Shown here: positions 36,101 to 47,100 of the stretch, in pieces | How positions within the stretch are numbered: the stretch's first letter is position 1 | Layout: every line of letters starts with the position of its first letter | NCBI RefSeq assembly: GCF_958450345.1 | Contig: NC_088784.1 | Location: forward strand, 75,355,747 to 75,419,746 | Reading direction: 5' to 3' | DNA length: 64,000 nucleotides | Source: Calliphora vicina | Lineage: Eukaryota; Arthropoda; Insecta; Diptera; Calliphoridae | Position numbers and translations under genes: made by a program | Notes under the pieces: model-generated | Databases searched by the model: none | Seen by the model: only the letters and a program-made list of their open reading frames with translations | Told to the model about the DNA's origin: nothing

Positions 36101-37020
36101 ATATACTTTGCAAACTGTCAAGAAGAGTTCTTGGGGTGTTAGTAACATGGACGATGCTGGAAAATCGGATGTTGTTACCTCAAGTTTTCGTTGGGACTTA
36201 ATATCGCCTAAAGTACGTTTCCGACGTGACGTGGTGTTTAGTTTTGAAGATTTATTGGGTAAATTTTAATAGATTTTTAGTTTATTAAACTGCTTTTACT
36301 GTAAAAAGTTTTACACAGGGCAAGTTTTCTTGACGCAAGTCTGAGTTTATAGGAGAGAGAGGCAAGTCTCTTCAAGTTTAAAAGGGAATCGGAAAGACTT
36401 GCTTCAAGTAAACTTGCTGTATGTAAAAGCAAACTTATTTAAGATTAGGTCACAGTAGGCAAATAATTTGTCAAAATATTTAACAATTAAACATGTATTT
36501 CACGTTATTTAGTCATTCAAATATTTGATATGAATCAAATAAAAATTTTATTTTTTTTAATTTTAAATATTTCCTCATATGTCAATTATTTGCCTAATGT
36601 GACTACTTTACCCATACAAGTACTTTAAAATGTTTAATCTTTTTTTCAGTATCCTTTGGCGGTACTCTGGCTCTATTTCTCGGCTTCAGTATTCTATCTC
36701 TTATCCATATGATTTATGCTTTAACCAAACGTATTCTAGAAGACATTTATGATTTAATACGTTTAATTTTTATGGGTTGCCGGAATTTTAGGCAACGCTA
36801 TGTGAACCTCAGGAAGGCCAAAAAAGCAGCCATCATTGTCAGAGAGATCAACATGGCTCCGGAGGTTTCATTTTTAAAGAGAATCCAACAACGTCGAGAC
36901 AAATTTTTGAAAATGCGTTTAAAATCCTCAGAAGATGTGGCTGATGTGGAGAATAATGCTGCTCCGAGTAGTTTATTGGAGGAGACCGATAATAGTTCGG
37001 TATTTGAATTTGTTAATTGA
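30134..37020 (+). CDS. Pickpocket-type DEG/ENaC sodium channel subunit
   Basis: Eight exons: 30134-30363, 30808-31296, 31362-31470, 31569-31672, 35603-35681, 35743-35833, 35995-36258 and 36650-37020. Phases agree at every junction and the product is about 578 residues. The first membrane helix is at the exon 1/2 join (RIFWFLTFVVAIYGALFI). The extracellular domain carries TERGSCYIMNS, ending in the Cys-rich block of exons 5-7 (QRKCVFNDEE, LCLAKCRAMMAVEMCDCVPF, CKCPNTCIEMEYTL). The pore and second helix are VSFGGTLALFLGFSILS, with the family's Gly-rich selectivity region. Such channels act in taste, mechanosensation or osmosensation. The exon 5 donor (AAG|GTTGGA) is weak. Intron 4 is 3.9 kb of nested repeats. 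Poly(A)-type AATAAAAT words lie near 37036. The exact paralogue is not identified. Confidence 0.93.
32376..33187. mobile_element. MITE with 8-bp target duplication (P- or hAT-like)
   Basis: The insertion begins AAGGCGAATTTATACAAGG and ends CCACCACCTTGT. It is flanked by CTGCCATC at 32368-32375 and 33188-33195, while the uninterrupted repeat at 18.98 kb has that octamer once. The internal ends ACAAGGTGG and CCACCTTGT are inverted; the left end has about 13 extra bases. An 8-bp duplication fits P or hAT transposases. ACAAGGTGG resembles the inner P-element end, from memory. A smaller MITE lies inside it. Confidence 0.85.
32492..33036. mobile_element. 545-bp Tc1/mariner-type MITE nested in the MITE above
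   Basis: The left end CAGTGAATGTCACTTAAAAT (continuing CGTAC) and the right end GTACGATTTTGAGTGACACT (continuing CACTG) form inverted repeats of about 26 bp. The flanks are TA at 32490-32491 and at 33037-33038. CAGTG ends and a TA duplication are classic for Tc1/mariner. The interior is AT-rich and non-coding. Confidence 0.85.
33480..34050 (+). repeat. Family-B interspersed repeat, copy 1
   Basis: Contains the family marks: a tract around ATGCCCGTCTGT, GAAATCAACTTTCCGAAGCC, GTTGGACCAACAATGGGTCA and the 3' end GGTGAAGGGTATACAAGATT. The 3' hairpin ATTCGGCACTGCCGAAT follows at about 34020, then CTTTTACTTGTT at the terminus. The A/T-rich 33780-33960 segment is part of the unit. Non-coding. Confidence 0.75.
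34051..35602 (+). repeat. Remainder of pickpocket intron 4, with family-B copy 2
   Basis: 34790-35400 is a second family-B copy (GGCAAACAAGTTTGTCATTC, ATGTCCGTCTGTATGTTGAA, GTTGGACCTACAATGGGTAA) that lacks the 3' hairpin terminus. 34051-34790 is AT-rich and unrecognised. 35400-35602 leads into exon 5 with a poly-T tract before the acceptor. Confidence 0.6.
36309..36428. mobile_element. Short MITE in pickpocket intron 7
   Basis: TTTTACACAGGGCAAGTTTT at 36309 mirrors AAACTTGCTGTATGTAAAA ending about 36428, and CTTGACGCAAGTCT mirrors AGACTTGCTTCAAG. About 120 bp, non-coding. Confidence 0.65.
36449..36604. mobile_element. Second short MITE in pickpocket intron 7
   Basis: GTCACAGTAGGCAAATAATT at 36449 mirrors AATTATTTGCCTAATGTGAC ending at 36604. 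About 156 bp, AT-rich core. Confidence 0.7.
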
Positions 37021-37169
37021 AGAAGAATAATTGAAATAAAATAAAAAGTTATTAAAACCTTTAATTGTACGGGACAACATTAAGAATATTGGGTCTTCAG
37101 AATAAAGTGAAATATAATTTATATTATAGCCAATATTCTTGCTCTCATTTAGTGTAAAATGGTTTTTAT

Positions 37170-39330
37170 ACCATTCGACTAATGATCGTTCGATTAATCG
37201 AATAATTTCTTACGAGTAATTCTTCGAACAATTTAAAAATGGGCATTTTCGAATAACGAATAATTCGAAAAATTTTATGTAGAATAATCGAATGAAACGA
37301 ATAAATGTTCATATATATTTAAATTTATTAAATTGCGTAAAATTTTTCATAATTTCAAATTTAAATAAGTAATAAAGACTCACAAAAATCGTATTGATTC
37401 TGAAATTCGACAAATAACCAAAGACAAAGGGACTTTCGATCACTGTAGATGAGTGTTCTGATAGCTACTTCTATAAATATATAAATATTACTGCAAGAAG
37501 TTACAATTCTAGAAACAAATCTTTCAAAACTTTTAACTTAGGTCTTGAACCAATGAAAATAAAAGGTACGGAATAAAATATTTGTTATTTAGCTGGCGAA
37601 ATATTAGAAGCATCGCAATTAATAATCAAAATTTTAACTTAGATTAAAGGGGAGTTGAATGTTACGGAGAATGTGATTTTGAAACGGTCGTCGAAAGTCA
37701 TATTGAGGATGACATTTATAATGATTACATTGATATAAAGGCCATTATCTTAAATTATATGTATATAAATGATGGTATTATCCGCATACGAATGATAAGC
37801 ACAAATATGGCAAACTAACGTTTTGTTGCAAGAAAAGCATGGAGTTCGTCTTACACATGATTTTGAACAACGTTGAACATCTTTGTCTAACATGGTAATA
37901 CACTTTTTACGTATTTGTAAATGCATCAATCATGCACTGCCTGACTTCAAATTAGCCAAGTTCACTGACAATGATATCAAACTTTGGACAGATTCCCTTT
38001 ATTGTGTAATTCCCCAAGACCACTTTATTAAGCAACGATTCGGCAACGTTGATAGAGCTTGATGTAAAATACAATTTGTTATAAATAATTTAGAAAAAGT
38101 GAATAATTAATTTACTAAAGAATTAGTTATTCAATTTAAAACCCGAATTAATGAACGACATAACAAAGTTCTTAATACGTTAATATTGTATTTGAATGAT
38201 CATGATCTTGTCCAACTAGCTCAATTTTTTTAAAGCATAGCTCCAAAACGGAAACCAATAGGTTTGCTAGTCAATTGTTTTGTAGATTGTTTGGGAGTTA
38301 ATCTGATCAGAATATTTCTGTTGAAAATTTAATGATGGACTTTGTTTTTGAATGTTTTTTAACATTATCCATACTTGAATTGTTAACTTTAACGTTATTA
38401 TGCCCTACACCACCATAGTGGGGAAGGTATAATGCGTTTGTGCAGATGTTTGTAACGCCCAAAAATATTAGTCTAACACCCACCTTAAAGTGGATCGACT
38501 TAGAATCACTTTCTGAGTCGATTAAACGATGTCCGTCCGTCCGTCCGTCTGACTGGTTGGCTGTCCATGTAAACCTTGTGCGCAGAGTACAGGTCGCAAT
38601 TTTGAAGATATTTCGATGAAATTTGGTACATATTATTTTTTCGGCTCAAGGACCAAGCCTATTGAAACTGGCTGAAATCGGTCCACTATTTCACCAAGCG
38701 CCCATACAAATATCCTCCCGAAATTGGACTTTATCGGTCATAAATGTTTAATTTATATATGTATCTCCACAAATTCCGCTCCAAATAAGTTTTATGTACA
38801 CAAAATTCATGTCACCAAATTTTGTTAAAATCGGTCCATAATTAGTCATAGCTCTCATATAGACCCGCTTCCGAAAATCACTTTAACGTGCATAAATCGC
38901 TTAAAAATGTTGGTACACACACGAAATTCAACATACTTAACTTTAATATAGACATAAATCACACGACCTAATTTCATGGTGATCGGTCCATAATTGGTCA
39001 TAGCCCCCATATAAGGCCCACTTCCGAAAATCACTCAAAAATATAAATTATTGATATTTTAAAAGAAAAATATTTTTGCTCTTTTACTTAGTGTAGGGTA
39101 TTATATGGTCGGGCTTGACCGACCATACTTCCTTACTTGTTTTTTGCTTTTCTTTAACAATAAAATATTAAAATACCGACATCAAAACTTTTTAAAAAAA
39201 ATTTTAATTATTCGAATAATTCGATTAATTTTAAACGTGTGATCGAATTATTCGAACAAGTTAAAATCTCTTATTCGAATTATTCGTTTTATTCGAATAA
39301 GAGAAAAATCGAATAATTCGAATACCCTAG
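37170..39330 (+). mobile_element. Decayed hAT-like transposon
   Basis: Both ends are crowded with TTCGAATAATTCGA-type words (37185-37320 and 39205-39325), like subterminal repeats. Between 37370 and 38340 the plus strand reads broken transposase: FSITVDECSDSYFYKYINITA then FNLGLEPMKIKGTE, resembling the central catalytic part of hAT enzymes, followed by many stops. A family-A repeat is inserted at about 38400-39142. Exact ends and target duplication were not resolved. Confidence 0.65.
38400..39142 (+). repeat. Family-A interspersed repeat, copy 1
   Basis: Starts ATGCCCTACACCACCATAGT, with a CCGTCCGTCCGTCTGACTGG microsatellite at about 38535. Contains two similar internal segments (CGGTCCATAATTAGTCATAG and CGGTCCATAATTGGTCATAG). 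Ends with the hairpin TATGGTCGG-loop-CCGACCATA (39104-39127) followed by CTTCCTTACTTGTT. It is highly similar to the reversed copy at 40750-41510. Confidence 0.85.
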
Positions 39331-39332
39331 TA

Positions 39333-39962
39333 TATACAAGTTTGTCATTCCGTTTGTAATTTCCACAATATCATTTTCCGACTCTATAAAGTATATATAT
39401 TCTGGATCTTTATAGATAACGGAGTTGATTAAGCCTTTCTGTTGAAATCAATTTTCTGAAGACGCCGGATATCTTCGGGATCCAAATCATCAATAATTCT
39501 GTCAGACATGCTTTCGAGAAGTTTCCTATTTATAATCAGCAAAAACGGTCCACAAATGGCTGAGATACGAGGGAAAAACCAGGACAACCTCGATTTTTGA
39601 CCTATATCTGGATTACTAAGTTAATAATATAGACAATATGGATATCTAATGATAGACCTTTGCAACGACGTATATAAGACCATAGTAAGTTGGACCTACA
39701 ATGGGTCAAAATCGGAAAAAATATTTTTTAACCCGAATTTTGTTTTCAAAAAAAAAAAAATTTAAAAACAAAAAAAAAATTTTAAATTTAAAAAAAAAAT
39801 TTAAGTTTAAAAAAATAACTAATCGAAAAATTTTTTTTCCAAAAAAATTAAAAAAACAACTTTTGAAAAAAAAAATAAATTTAAAATTTGTATTTTGAAG
39901 TATAATTTGGTGAAGGGTATATAAGATTCGGCACAGCCAATTATAGCTCTCTTACTTGTTTA
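39333..39962 (+). repeat. Family-B interspersed repeat, copy 3
   Basis: Runs from ACAAGTTTGTCATTCCGTTT through GTTGGACCTACAATGGGTCA and a long A/T-rich stretch to GGTGAAGGGTATATAAGATT. The 3' hairpin is slightly damaged (CGGCACAGCCAAT), then CTCTTACTTGTT. The open frame at 39701-39898 is a Lys/Phe-rich translation of the A-rich part, not a gene. Confidence 0.75.
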
Positions 39963-40190
39963 ATTGATCATTAGGATTCCTTGGGAGAAGCGTAAATTCT
40001 CTGCGATTTGTTAAGTTCTCCCTAATTAATTTGCCACATAAATAGACACAATTTTGTCTATTTTTCAAAAATATATATAACTTTTGACTATTAAAAAATT
40101 CATGGAATACTTTTTTGAAAAATGTAACAAAAATTGCTTTTTATTGAGTTTTTGCAAAGATACATATTTTTCAATTAAAATTACAGTTTT

Positions 40191-41701
40191 GGTACCGTGA
40201 AATAGCTCCCAAATGAAATAACTCCCTATGAAATAATTCCCATCAAAAATGAAATAATTCCCAAACTTGAAAAATGAAATAACTACCAAAAGGTAAAATG
40301 AAATTACTCCCAATAATCGGCGGTTTCATAATTTTAAAAATACTACTCCCAAAAAAGCGAAATAACTCCCAATGAAATAATTCCCAATCCGAAGCAATTT
40401 ATTTATGTAATCTAAAAAAAGGAACTACAAAAATGAAATTATTCATCGCTTACCAAACATTTTTTGCATTGCGGGCCTATGAGCGAAGCCGGTTTTTGAT
40501 ACACCCCAGAGGAGAAAACCTTTGCGCCCGGCCGAAGGCCGACAATGCAAAAACCTTTTCTGAGCGAAGCCAGTTTTTGATACACCCCAGAGGAGAAATC
40601 CTTAGCGCCCGGCCGAAGTCCGCAAATGCAAAAAACTTTTCTGAGTGAAGCCAGTTTTTGATATTTATGGGTTCTGCTGCAAAGTAGAACCTAACAAAAA
40701 TGAAATAACTCCCAATACAGTGAAATAACTCCTAATTCCCAAAATAAAACAAGTAAGAAAGTATGGTCGGTCAAGCCCGACCATATAATACCCTACACTA
40801 AGTAAAAGAGCAAAAAAAATTTTTCTTTTAAAATTTCAATAATTTATATTTTTGAGTGATTTTCGGAAGTGGGGTTATATGGGGGCTATGACCAATTATG
40901 GACCGATCACCATGAAATTAGGTCGTGTGATTTATGTCTATATTAAAGTTAACTATGTTGAATTTTGTGTGTTTACCAACATTTTTAAGCGATTTATGCA
41001 CGTTAAAGTGATTTTCGGAAGCGGGTCTATATGGGAGCTATGACTAATTATGGACCGATCCTAACAAAATTTGGTGACATGAATTTTTTGTATATAAAAC
41101 TTATTTGGAGCGGAATTTGTGGAGATACATTCATAAATTAAACATTTATGACCGATAAAGTCCAATTTAGGGAGTACATTTGTATGGGGGCTAGGTGAAA
41201 TAGTGGACCGATTTCAGCCAGTTTCAATAGGCTTGGTCCTTGAGCCAAAAAAATAATATGTACCAAATTTGATCGAAATATCTTCCAAATTGCGACCTGT
41301 ACTCTGCGCACAAGCTTTACATGGACAGCCAGCCAGCCAGCCGACCAGACGGACGGACGGACGGACGGACATCGCTTAATCGACTCAGAAAGTGATTCTA
41401 AGTCGATCGGTATACTTTAAGGTGGGTGTTAGACTAATATTTTTGGGCGTTACAAACATCTGCACAAACGCATAATACCCTCCCCACTATGGTGGTGTAG
41501 GGTATAAAAATAAAACCCAACAAAAATGTTATTGGGAGTTGTTTCATTGGGAGTTATCATTATGAAATAACTCCCAACAAAAAATTATGAAATAACTCCC
41601 TATGCGTTGGGAGTTGTTTCATAATGAAATAAGTCCTAAGTTGTATGAAAAATTCGTTGGGTGTTATTTCATCTTTTCGTGGGGAGTTATTTCACGGTAC
41701 C
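40191..41701. mobile_element. Fold-back element copy 2, carrying a nested family-A repeat
   Basis: Ends GGTACCGTGAAATAGCTCCC and GGGGAGTTATTTCACGGTACC match copy 1 at 7359-8247. The flanks TACAGTTTT (40182-40190) and TACATTTTT (41702-41710) form a 9-bp duplication with one mismatch. The left arm repeats GAAATAACTCCCAA and the right arm its inverse. The centre has two units of about 80 bp with GAGCGAAGCCAGTTTTTGAT and CACCCCAGAGGAGAAA. A family-A repeat splits the right part. Confidence 0.88.
40750..41510 (-). repeat. Family-A interspersed repeat, copy 2, nested
   Basis: Reverse-oriented copy of the 38400-39142 repeat. It begins CAAGTAAGAAAGTATGGTCGG and ends ACTATGGTGGTGTAGGGTAT, with a GACGGACGGACGGACGGAC tract near 41350. 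Copy 1 of the fold-back element (at 8050-8085) is uninterrupted at the equivalent place and gives a natural empty site. Confidence 0.88.
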
Positions 41702-41949
41702 TACATTTTTATTTATCAATATTTTTTAATAAAATTTTACAGTTATGTATACAGATTTTGTCATTGAAAATAGAACACTAAAAACAAATTTTGAAATTTG
41801 TAATCAAGAATCCCGCAATTTCCAAAAAAGTGTTGAAAAATCCCAAATATGGGCTTTTTTAGTGTTTTGGCTATAATATTCATACCAAGGGCGGCGTTAT
41901 CGGAACCCTTTACAAAACAATTAAAAACATATTTGGCCATCTAAAATGG

Positions 41950-43310
41950 TTTACTATATTTTGATATCGAGTATGCGATTTGAGATTTTTTGCGCTAAAA
42001 TTTAATTTTATATAAAAAAATAGACGTTTTTTGGATGGACCTGGTTCCCTTGGTATCAACAATTTTCAAATATGTTTTCATTTAAAATATTTAATGTAAT
42101 GTTAGCTTTTCAAAAAGTGTTAATTTACTAATACATATTTTAAGAAATTTTTTAGATAACTTAAAAAAATAAAAGTACTTTTTTCCCAAAAAGTAGCGAA
42201 AAGTCGCCTTTTTTAAAAAATTTTAAATTCAAATGCATATAACTTTGGAGTCAGTCACGATTTTTAAATAATTTTTTTTGTTTGACATAAACATTTGTTT
42301 TTAGTGCAATAAAAGACAAATGAAGAAAATCGGGAAAAAATGGAGAAAATCCTACTGGAGTAGGGTTGGTAAAAATGTTGAAAATTTAATTTTCAAATGC
42401 GAATATCTCCTAAGTTATAAGAGATAATTGATAGCTACTCGACGAGGAGATTCTATATATGCAATAGTTTTAAAATCGGAATACAGCCGAAGAAATAGAA
42501 TTTTCCATTAATTCAAATTTTATATTTTTATTCGTGGAAAATCACCATATGAAATTTTTTTTAGTTTTTAAGGTAAATGAAGTCCCAAAATTTCATAAAA
42601 TTATTTAGTTTTACTAAAATATCAATCTAAAGGTCCTAAGGTTTTCAACAATATCAAATACTTATATAAAAAGCCTTTATTTACTCCTCAGAAATTCCAC
42701 AAACCTTGCCCCCTTTGACAAATTTTTACGATTTTTCATATATTTCATGCAAAATGTTATTAACATATCAAATGCCAATTTTGAATTCAAACACGTACTG
42801 ACTTAACAGAAATTTTGGCAAATATTTACTCAAAAAAGCGTAACCACTTTTTATAGCATAAATTTGTTTGACGTGTTTACTCTTACGAGTGTTTTGTAAG
42901 ATCAAACAGCATCAATTAAAATAAAACTAAATATTTGTTTTGAATTGTCTTAAGTAAAAGCAGTTTTTGAAAATAAATAAAATAATTCAAATATATTTTA
43001 TTTAGTGGTTACGTCTTTTTCGTCTAATATTTGCCATGTGTGACCCTACCTTAAGAAAAAACGTACAAACTTGTCAAATGGGGCAAGGTTTGTTGAACAT
43101 CTAAGGAGTAATTAAAGGCTTTTGATATAAGTATTTGATATTGACTTGGTGACCAACTTTGAGGGGCTATGTACTGGAATCCATTAGCGCTAGGAAGCTG
43201 AACAAACGTAAAACACCTCAGCTCAAACCATGTGAAATTTCGTAACAATATCTCCAATAGTTCCGAAGATACCGAATTAGTTCCAAAAAAAAGTTTTTAA
43301 ACCACTGTGC
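41950..43310. repeat. Diverged copy of the CAGTGGTTTA inverted-repeat element
   Basis: 43060-43305 matches 62140-62330 (CGCTAGGAAGCTGAACAAACG, TCGTAACAATATCTCCAATAG, AAACCACTGTG), and 42515-42620 matches 61930-62035 (CGTGGAAAATCACCATATGA, GGTAAATGAAGTCCCAAAAT). The left limit is not clear. No coding frame. Confidence 0.6.
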
Positions 43311-43455
43311 GCTGCTGAAAGCTCTAGAAATAGAACATTCTAGTTTTGTCAGTTAAGATCATTCATGAAGCTACTTGAAGGAAGATGACACTGTGTATAA
43401 ATAGTGACAGCGGTTGCAGTCGTTAGTTAGTTAGTTTATCATGTGAATTATAAAA
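43310..43455 (+). promoter_or_regulatory. LTR-derived promoter-like segment upstream of the ABCG gene
   Basis: A fourth copy of the LTR-like repeat reduced to its core: AAAGCTCTAGAAATAGAACA, GGAAGATGACACTGTG, the TATAAATA box at 43396-43403, then GCGGTTGCAGTCGTTAG where the start site should lie. Similarity to copies 1 and 5 fades after about 43455. The ABCG ATG is about 0.7 kb downstream on the same strand, so this could be its promoter or an alternative one. That use is an inference. Confidence 0.55.
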
Positions 43456-44141
43456 GTGTATTTGAATATTCTGAAAAGATTGATAGTTTTTCTTGGAGCA
43501 CTCTAGAGATTATAGTATTTGCACATAAGACACACCTGTTGGACAGCTCAGTTCCCCCGTAAACATAATTTAGTCTAACAATTGCATATTTTATTCAAAC
43601 CTTTGTGGTTAATTCATATTGTTAACTTGTTTAGTTAGTTAACATCTTCGAAACGAATAGGTTCTCTATTCTGCTTACCTCAAAACAAATAAAAAAATAA
43701 AACTAACAACTAACAGCTAGACTAGTGTTAGACACTAACTACTAATAGTGTGAACTAGATTCACTTAAATTGCATATTTAGAAAAATAAACTGAAAACAA
43801 ATTAAGTTAAAAATTCTTAAAATTTTTAAAAACAGTGATAAATAATTGTACTCATATTTGCATAAGTTAACATTGTATCCAGATGATTTAAATGAGATTG
43901 ATAAGATCATACTTGGCTGGCATTATAAACATAAGTAGTCCAGCTAATAGGTAGATAGATAACAAGTGATAAGATTATACAAATTAAAAGTGATTTTATC
44001 TTGTAGTTTGGGATGTAAAGTGCCCATGAGTGGTGTTCAGCGGTTAATACACGTGTTTAAATTCGTGTCTCTATAGTTTTATTTTGTAATTTAAATCATA
44101 AAGTTTGGAATTTTTTTAAAATCATTAATATAAAAAATATA

Positions 44142-47100
44142 ATGGAAAACTCTTCAGCAGCGGGTTTATGTTTGGAGTGGAAACATCTAAATTATTATGT
44201 GCCAGCCAAAGAGCAGACAAATTATAGTTTTTGGCAATCGTGTCAAACTCAAAAGGAATTACAAATATTAAATGATGGTAAGTAGGTTTAATTGTAATTT
44301 AAGAACAAAGTTCAGTGTCATTTTGTAAGATATTTAAAAAAGTTAAGCAATGTACATATGTATGCATTTTAAATGTCGTTAAAATGCTGAAACTTTATAT
44401 ATAAAATTTTAATATTTTCTAATCTAAATTACACCTGCGTGTTGTGTTGTTTTTGTGTTTGTTAAATTTATTGGGCAATATTGACTCTATTCTAGTATGG
44501 TGGAAGCACTAATATGATTTCTTTGGCGACACTAACACTTTAATCAGAAGTACCACCTGTGGCACAGTAAATATTCTCATTATACCCACCAAAAGATGCG
44601 GGGTATATTGATTTTGTCATTCCGTTTGTAACATATCAAAATATTGGTTGTAAAACCAAAAAGTATATAATATATTCTGGGTCTTCATTAGATTTTAAGA
44701 CGATCTAGCTTTATCCGTCCGTCTGTCTGTCTGTTCAAAACATGATAGGGGCCGAACGAAGGGGCTAGCTAGCTGAAATATTCCTCATACATTCTCTGTT
44801 GATAAGGTTTGTTATTTGTTCAAAATAACTAGCCTCCATACACATGTCCTCCCAGAATACTGTTTGATCAGTCATAAATATGTTTATTATGCAGCAATAC
44901 TGATAAAAATGTTCACAAATTAGTTCTATCTACTCTAATTTAAGAGTCCCCCTCAGAAAATTACTGACCATTCATAATACAAGTCTTATAATAATTAATA
45001 TCGTGATGAAATTGAACATAAACAAGTTTTATATGAACCCAAATCTTTCTACCAAATTTAGTGAGGATCGGTGCATAATTGACTCTACCCCCATATAAGT
45101 CCTATATCAGAAAAATATTTTATTGTCGCATATTGATGGAGGGAATACAAGATTCGAATATAACCCTCTTACTTATTTATTTTTTTATTTTTATAAATTT
45201 GTGTTATGGATATTTTTATACCCGTCACCTGAGTGGCAAGGGTATATATAAGTTTGTCATTCGGTTTGTAATTTCTACATTTTTCATTTGCGACCCCATA
45301 AAGTATATTTATTCTGGATCGTTATAGATAGCGAAGACGATGTAGCCATGTCTGTCTGTCCGTCTGTATGTTGAAATAACTTACAAACATGATTGATACA
45401 TCAATATATCGGGAATTCTTCCGGTTCAGTTGCTATTTAAAATCGAGAAAATCGGCCCACAAATGTCTGAGATATAAGGAAAAAACCGCGACTACCTCGA
45501 ATTTTGGCCTATTTTTTATCTATATCTGGATTACTAAGTCATTAATATAGACAATATGGATATCTGATGATAGATATTTAAAAGTCCATTGCAACGATGT
45601 ATATAAGGCTATAGTAATGTGGACCTACAATGGGTCAAAATCGGGAAAATTTACCAAAATTTTTTATATTTTTTCACTAATAAATTTAAAAAAAAACATC
45701 GAAAAATTTTTTTTTAATATTTTTAAATTTTGTTTACCTAAAAATATTTAAAATTTGTATTTTAAAGTATAATTTGGTGAAGGGTATATAAGATTCGGCA
45801 CAGCCGAATATAGGTCTCTTACTTGTTGTTTTAAAATTTGGCTATATGAGTAAGCAAAGATTATAATGCAATGTTTTTAATATAGGAATTAAATGATAAT
45901 TGCTTATCTGAAAATAATATAAATTAACATACATTTTTTCATTGCATTTAAAACTCATAAAAAAGTATGACCGATCAAGTCCTACCTTAATACCCTACAC
46001 CGAGTAAATCAGCAACAATTTTTTTTTTTAAATTTCAATAATTTATTTTCACCAGTGATTTTCGGGACCTTAAAAAATTCAGAGATGTAATATAACACGA
46101 TATAGGTGATCTGTTGACAGGTCCGGAACGCGAAATGAGCTGCTCACCAAAATTATTGCTCGAACAAATTTCTCACAGAACGTTGATTTTCGTAATATAT
46201 CTTATATACATATACAGAATAGATTTGGGCTTTCTAAATTCCAAACATGATACTATTTAGTCCGGTGCACTAAGGAAATTTGACTTATTTTTCTGGCCAT
46301 ATTTAAATACTGCCAAACGGCTGGACCGATTGAAATGGTTTTATGGATGTTGAAATCATTTTTCCGTAACCCTCAAATAACTTACATACATGATTCCTAC
46401 ATCAATATATCCGCTATATTCTCGGTTTGGTTGCAAAAAACCACGACAACCTTGATTTTTTACCTATTTTTAATATATATCTTCATGGATAAAGATATAA
46501 TAGCAAACTTCGGAACTAATATAGACCCAAATATTCTTAAATCAATACCATTTTTTATTTTCAAATATCGAAATTCCTAAAACTGAGAAAATGTGTTTCA
46601 AAAATTGAGTTTTTTTGTAGGATTATGTCCGATTAAGTGAGCCAATTACACTTTTGCTCTAAGTTCGCCTTCCAGGTCATACAAAAGTTGTATATAGTCT
46701 CGATGAAATTTGTTTTCTATAAAGAAAAAAATATATTGACTTTTTTCGGAAAAATCGTAATACGTCCAATTTTACATGTTCCAATTTTGGATGCTTGTAA
46801 CTTTTTATAGGGACGAGATAACTGTTAGCAAGTTGTTTATATTTTATTAGGAATATTATCACAAATATAGCTAATATTCTAAGCAAAAAAATTTGAACAT
46901 CCGTAGTCTAACCATATCTAAAAAAAATCGAGTAAAATAAAAAAAAAATATCTCTTTTTATATTACTAACTAAAATATATAACTTACATATGTATGCATG
47001 TAGATCTTCTCAAGGACTATTTATATTTTAAATTTCAGCTCATTCGGATAATCAAGGGATTTTTGGCGATTTTTTTAAAAAAAATGCGAGACCCATCTTT

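Noticed and set aside
39701..39898. Lys/Phe-rich plus-strand frame
   Set aside because: It is the poly-A/poly-T-like interior of a family-B repeat read as protein.
40433..40648. Open frame with a repeated ERS-FLIHPRGE peptide
   Set aside because: It is the translation of two tandem DNA units inside the fold-back element; the equivalent region in the first copy does not keep the frame.
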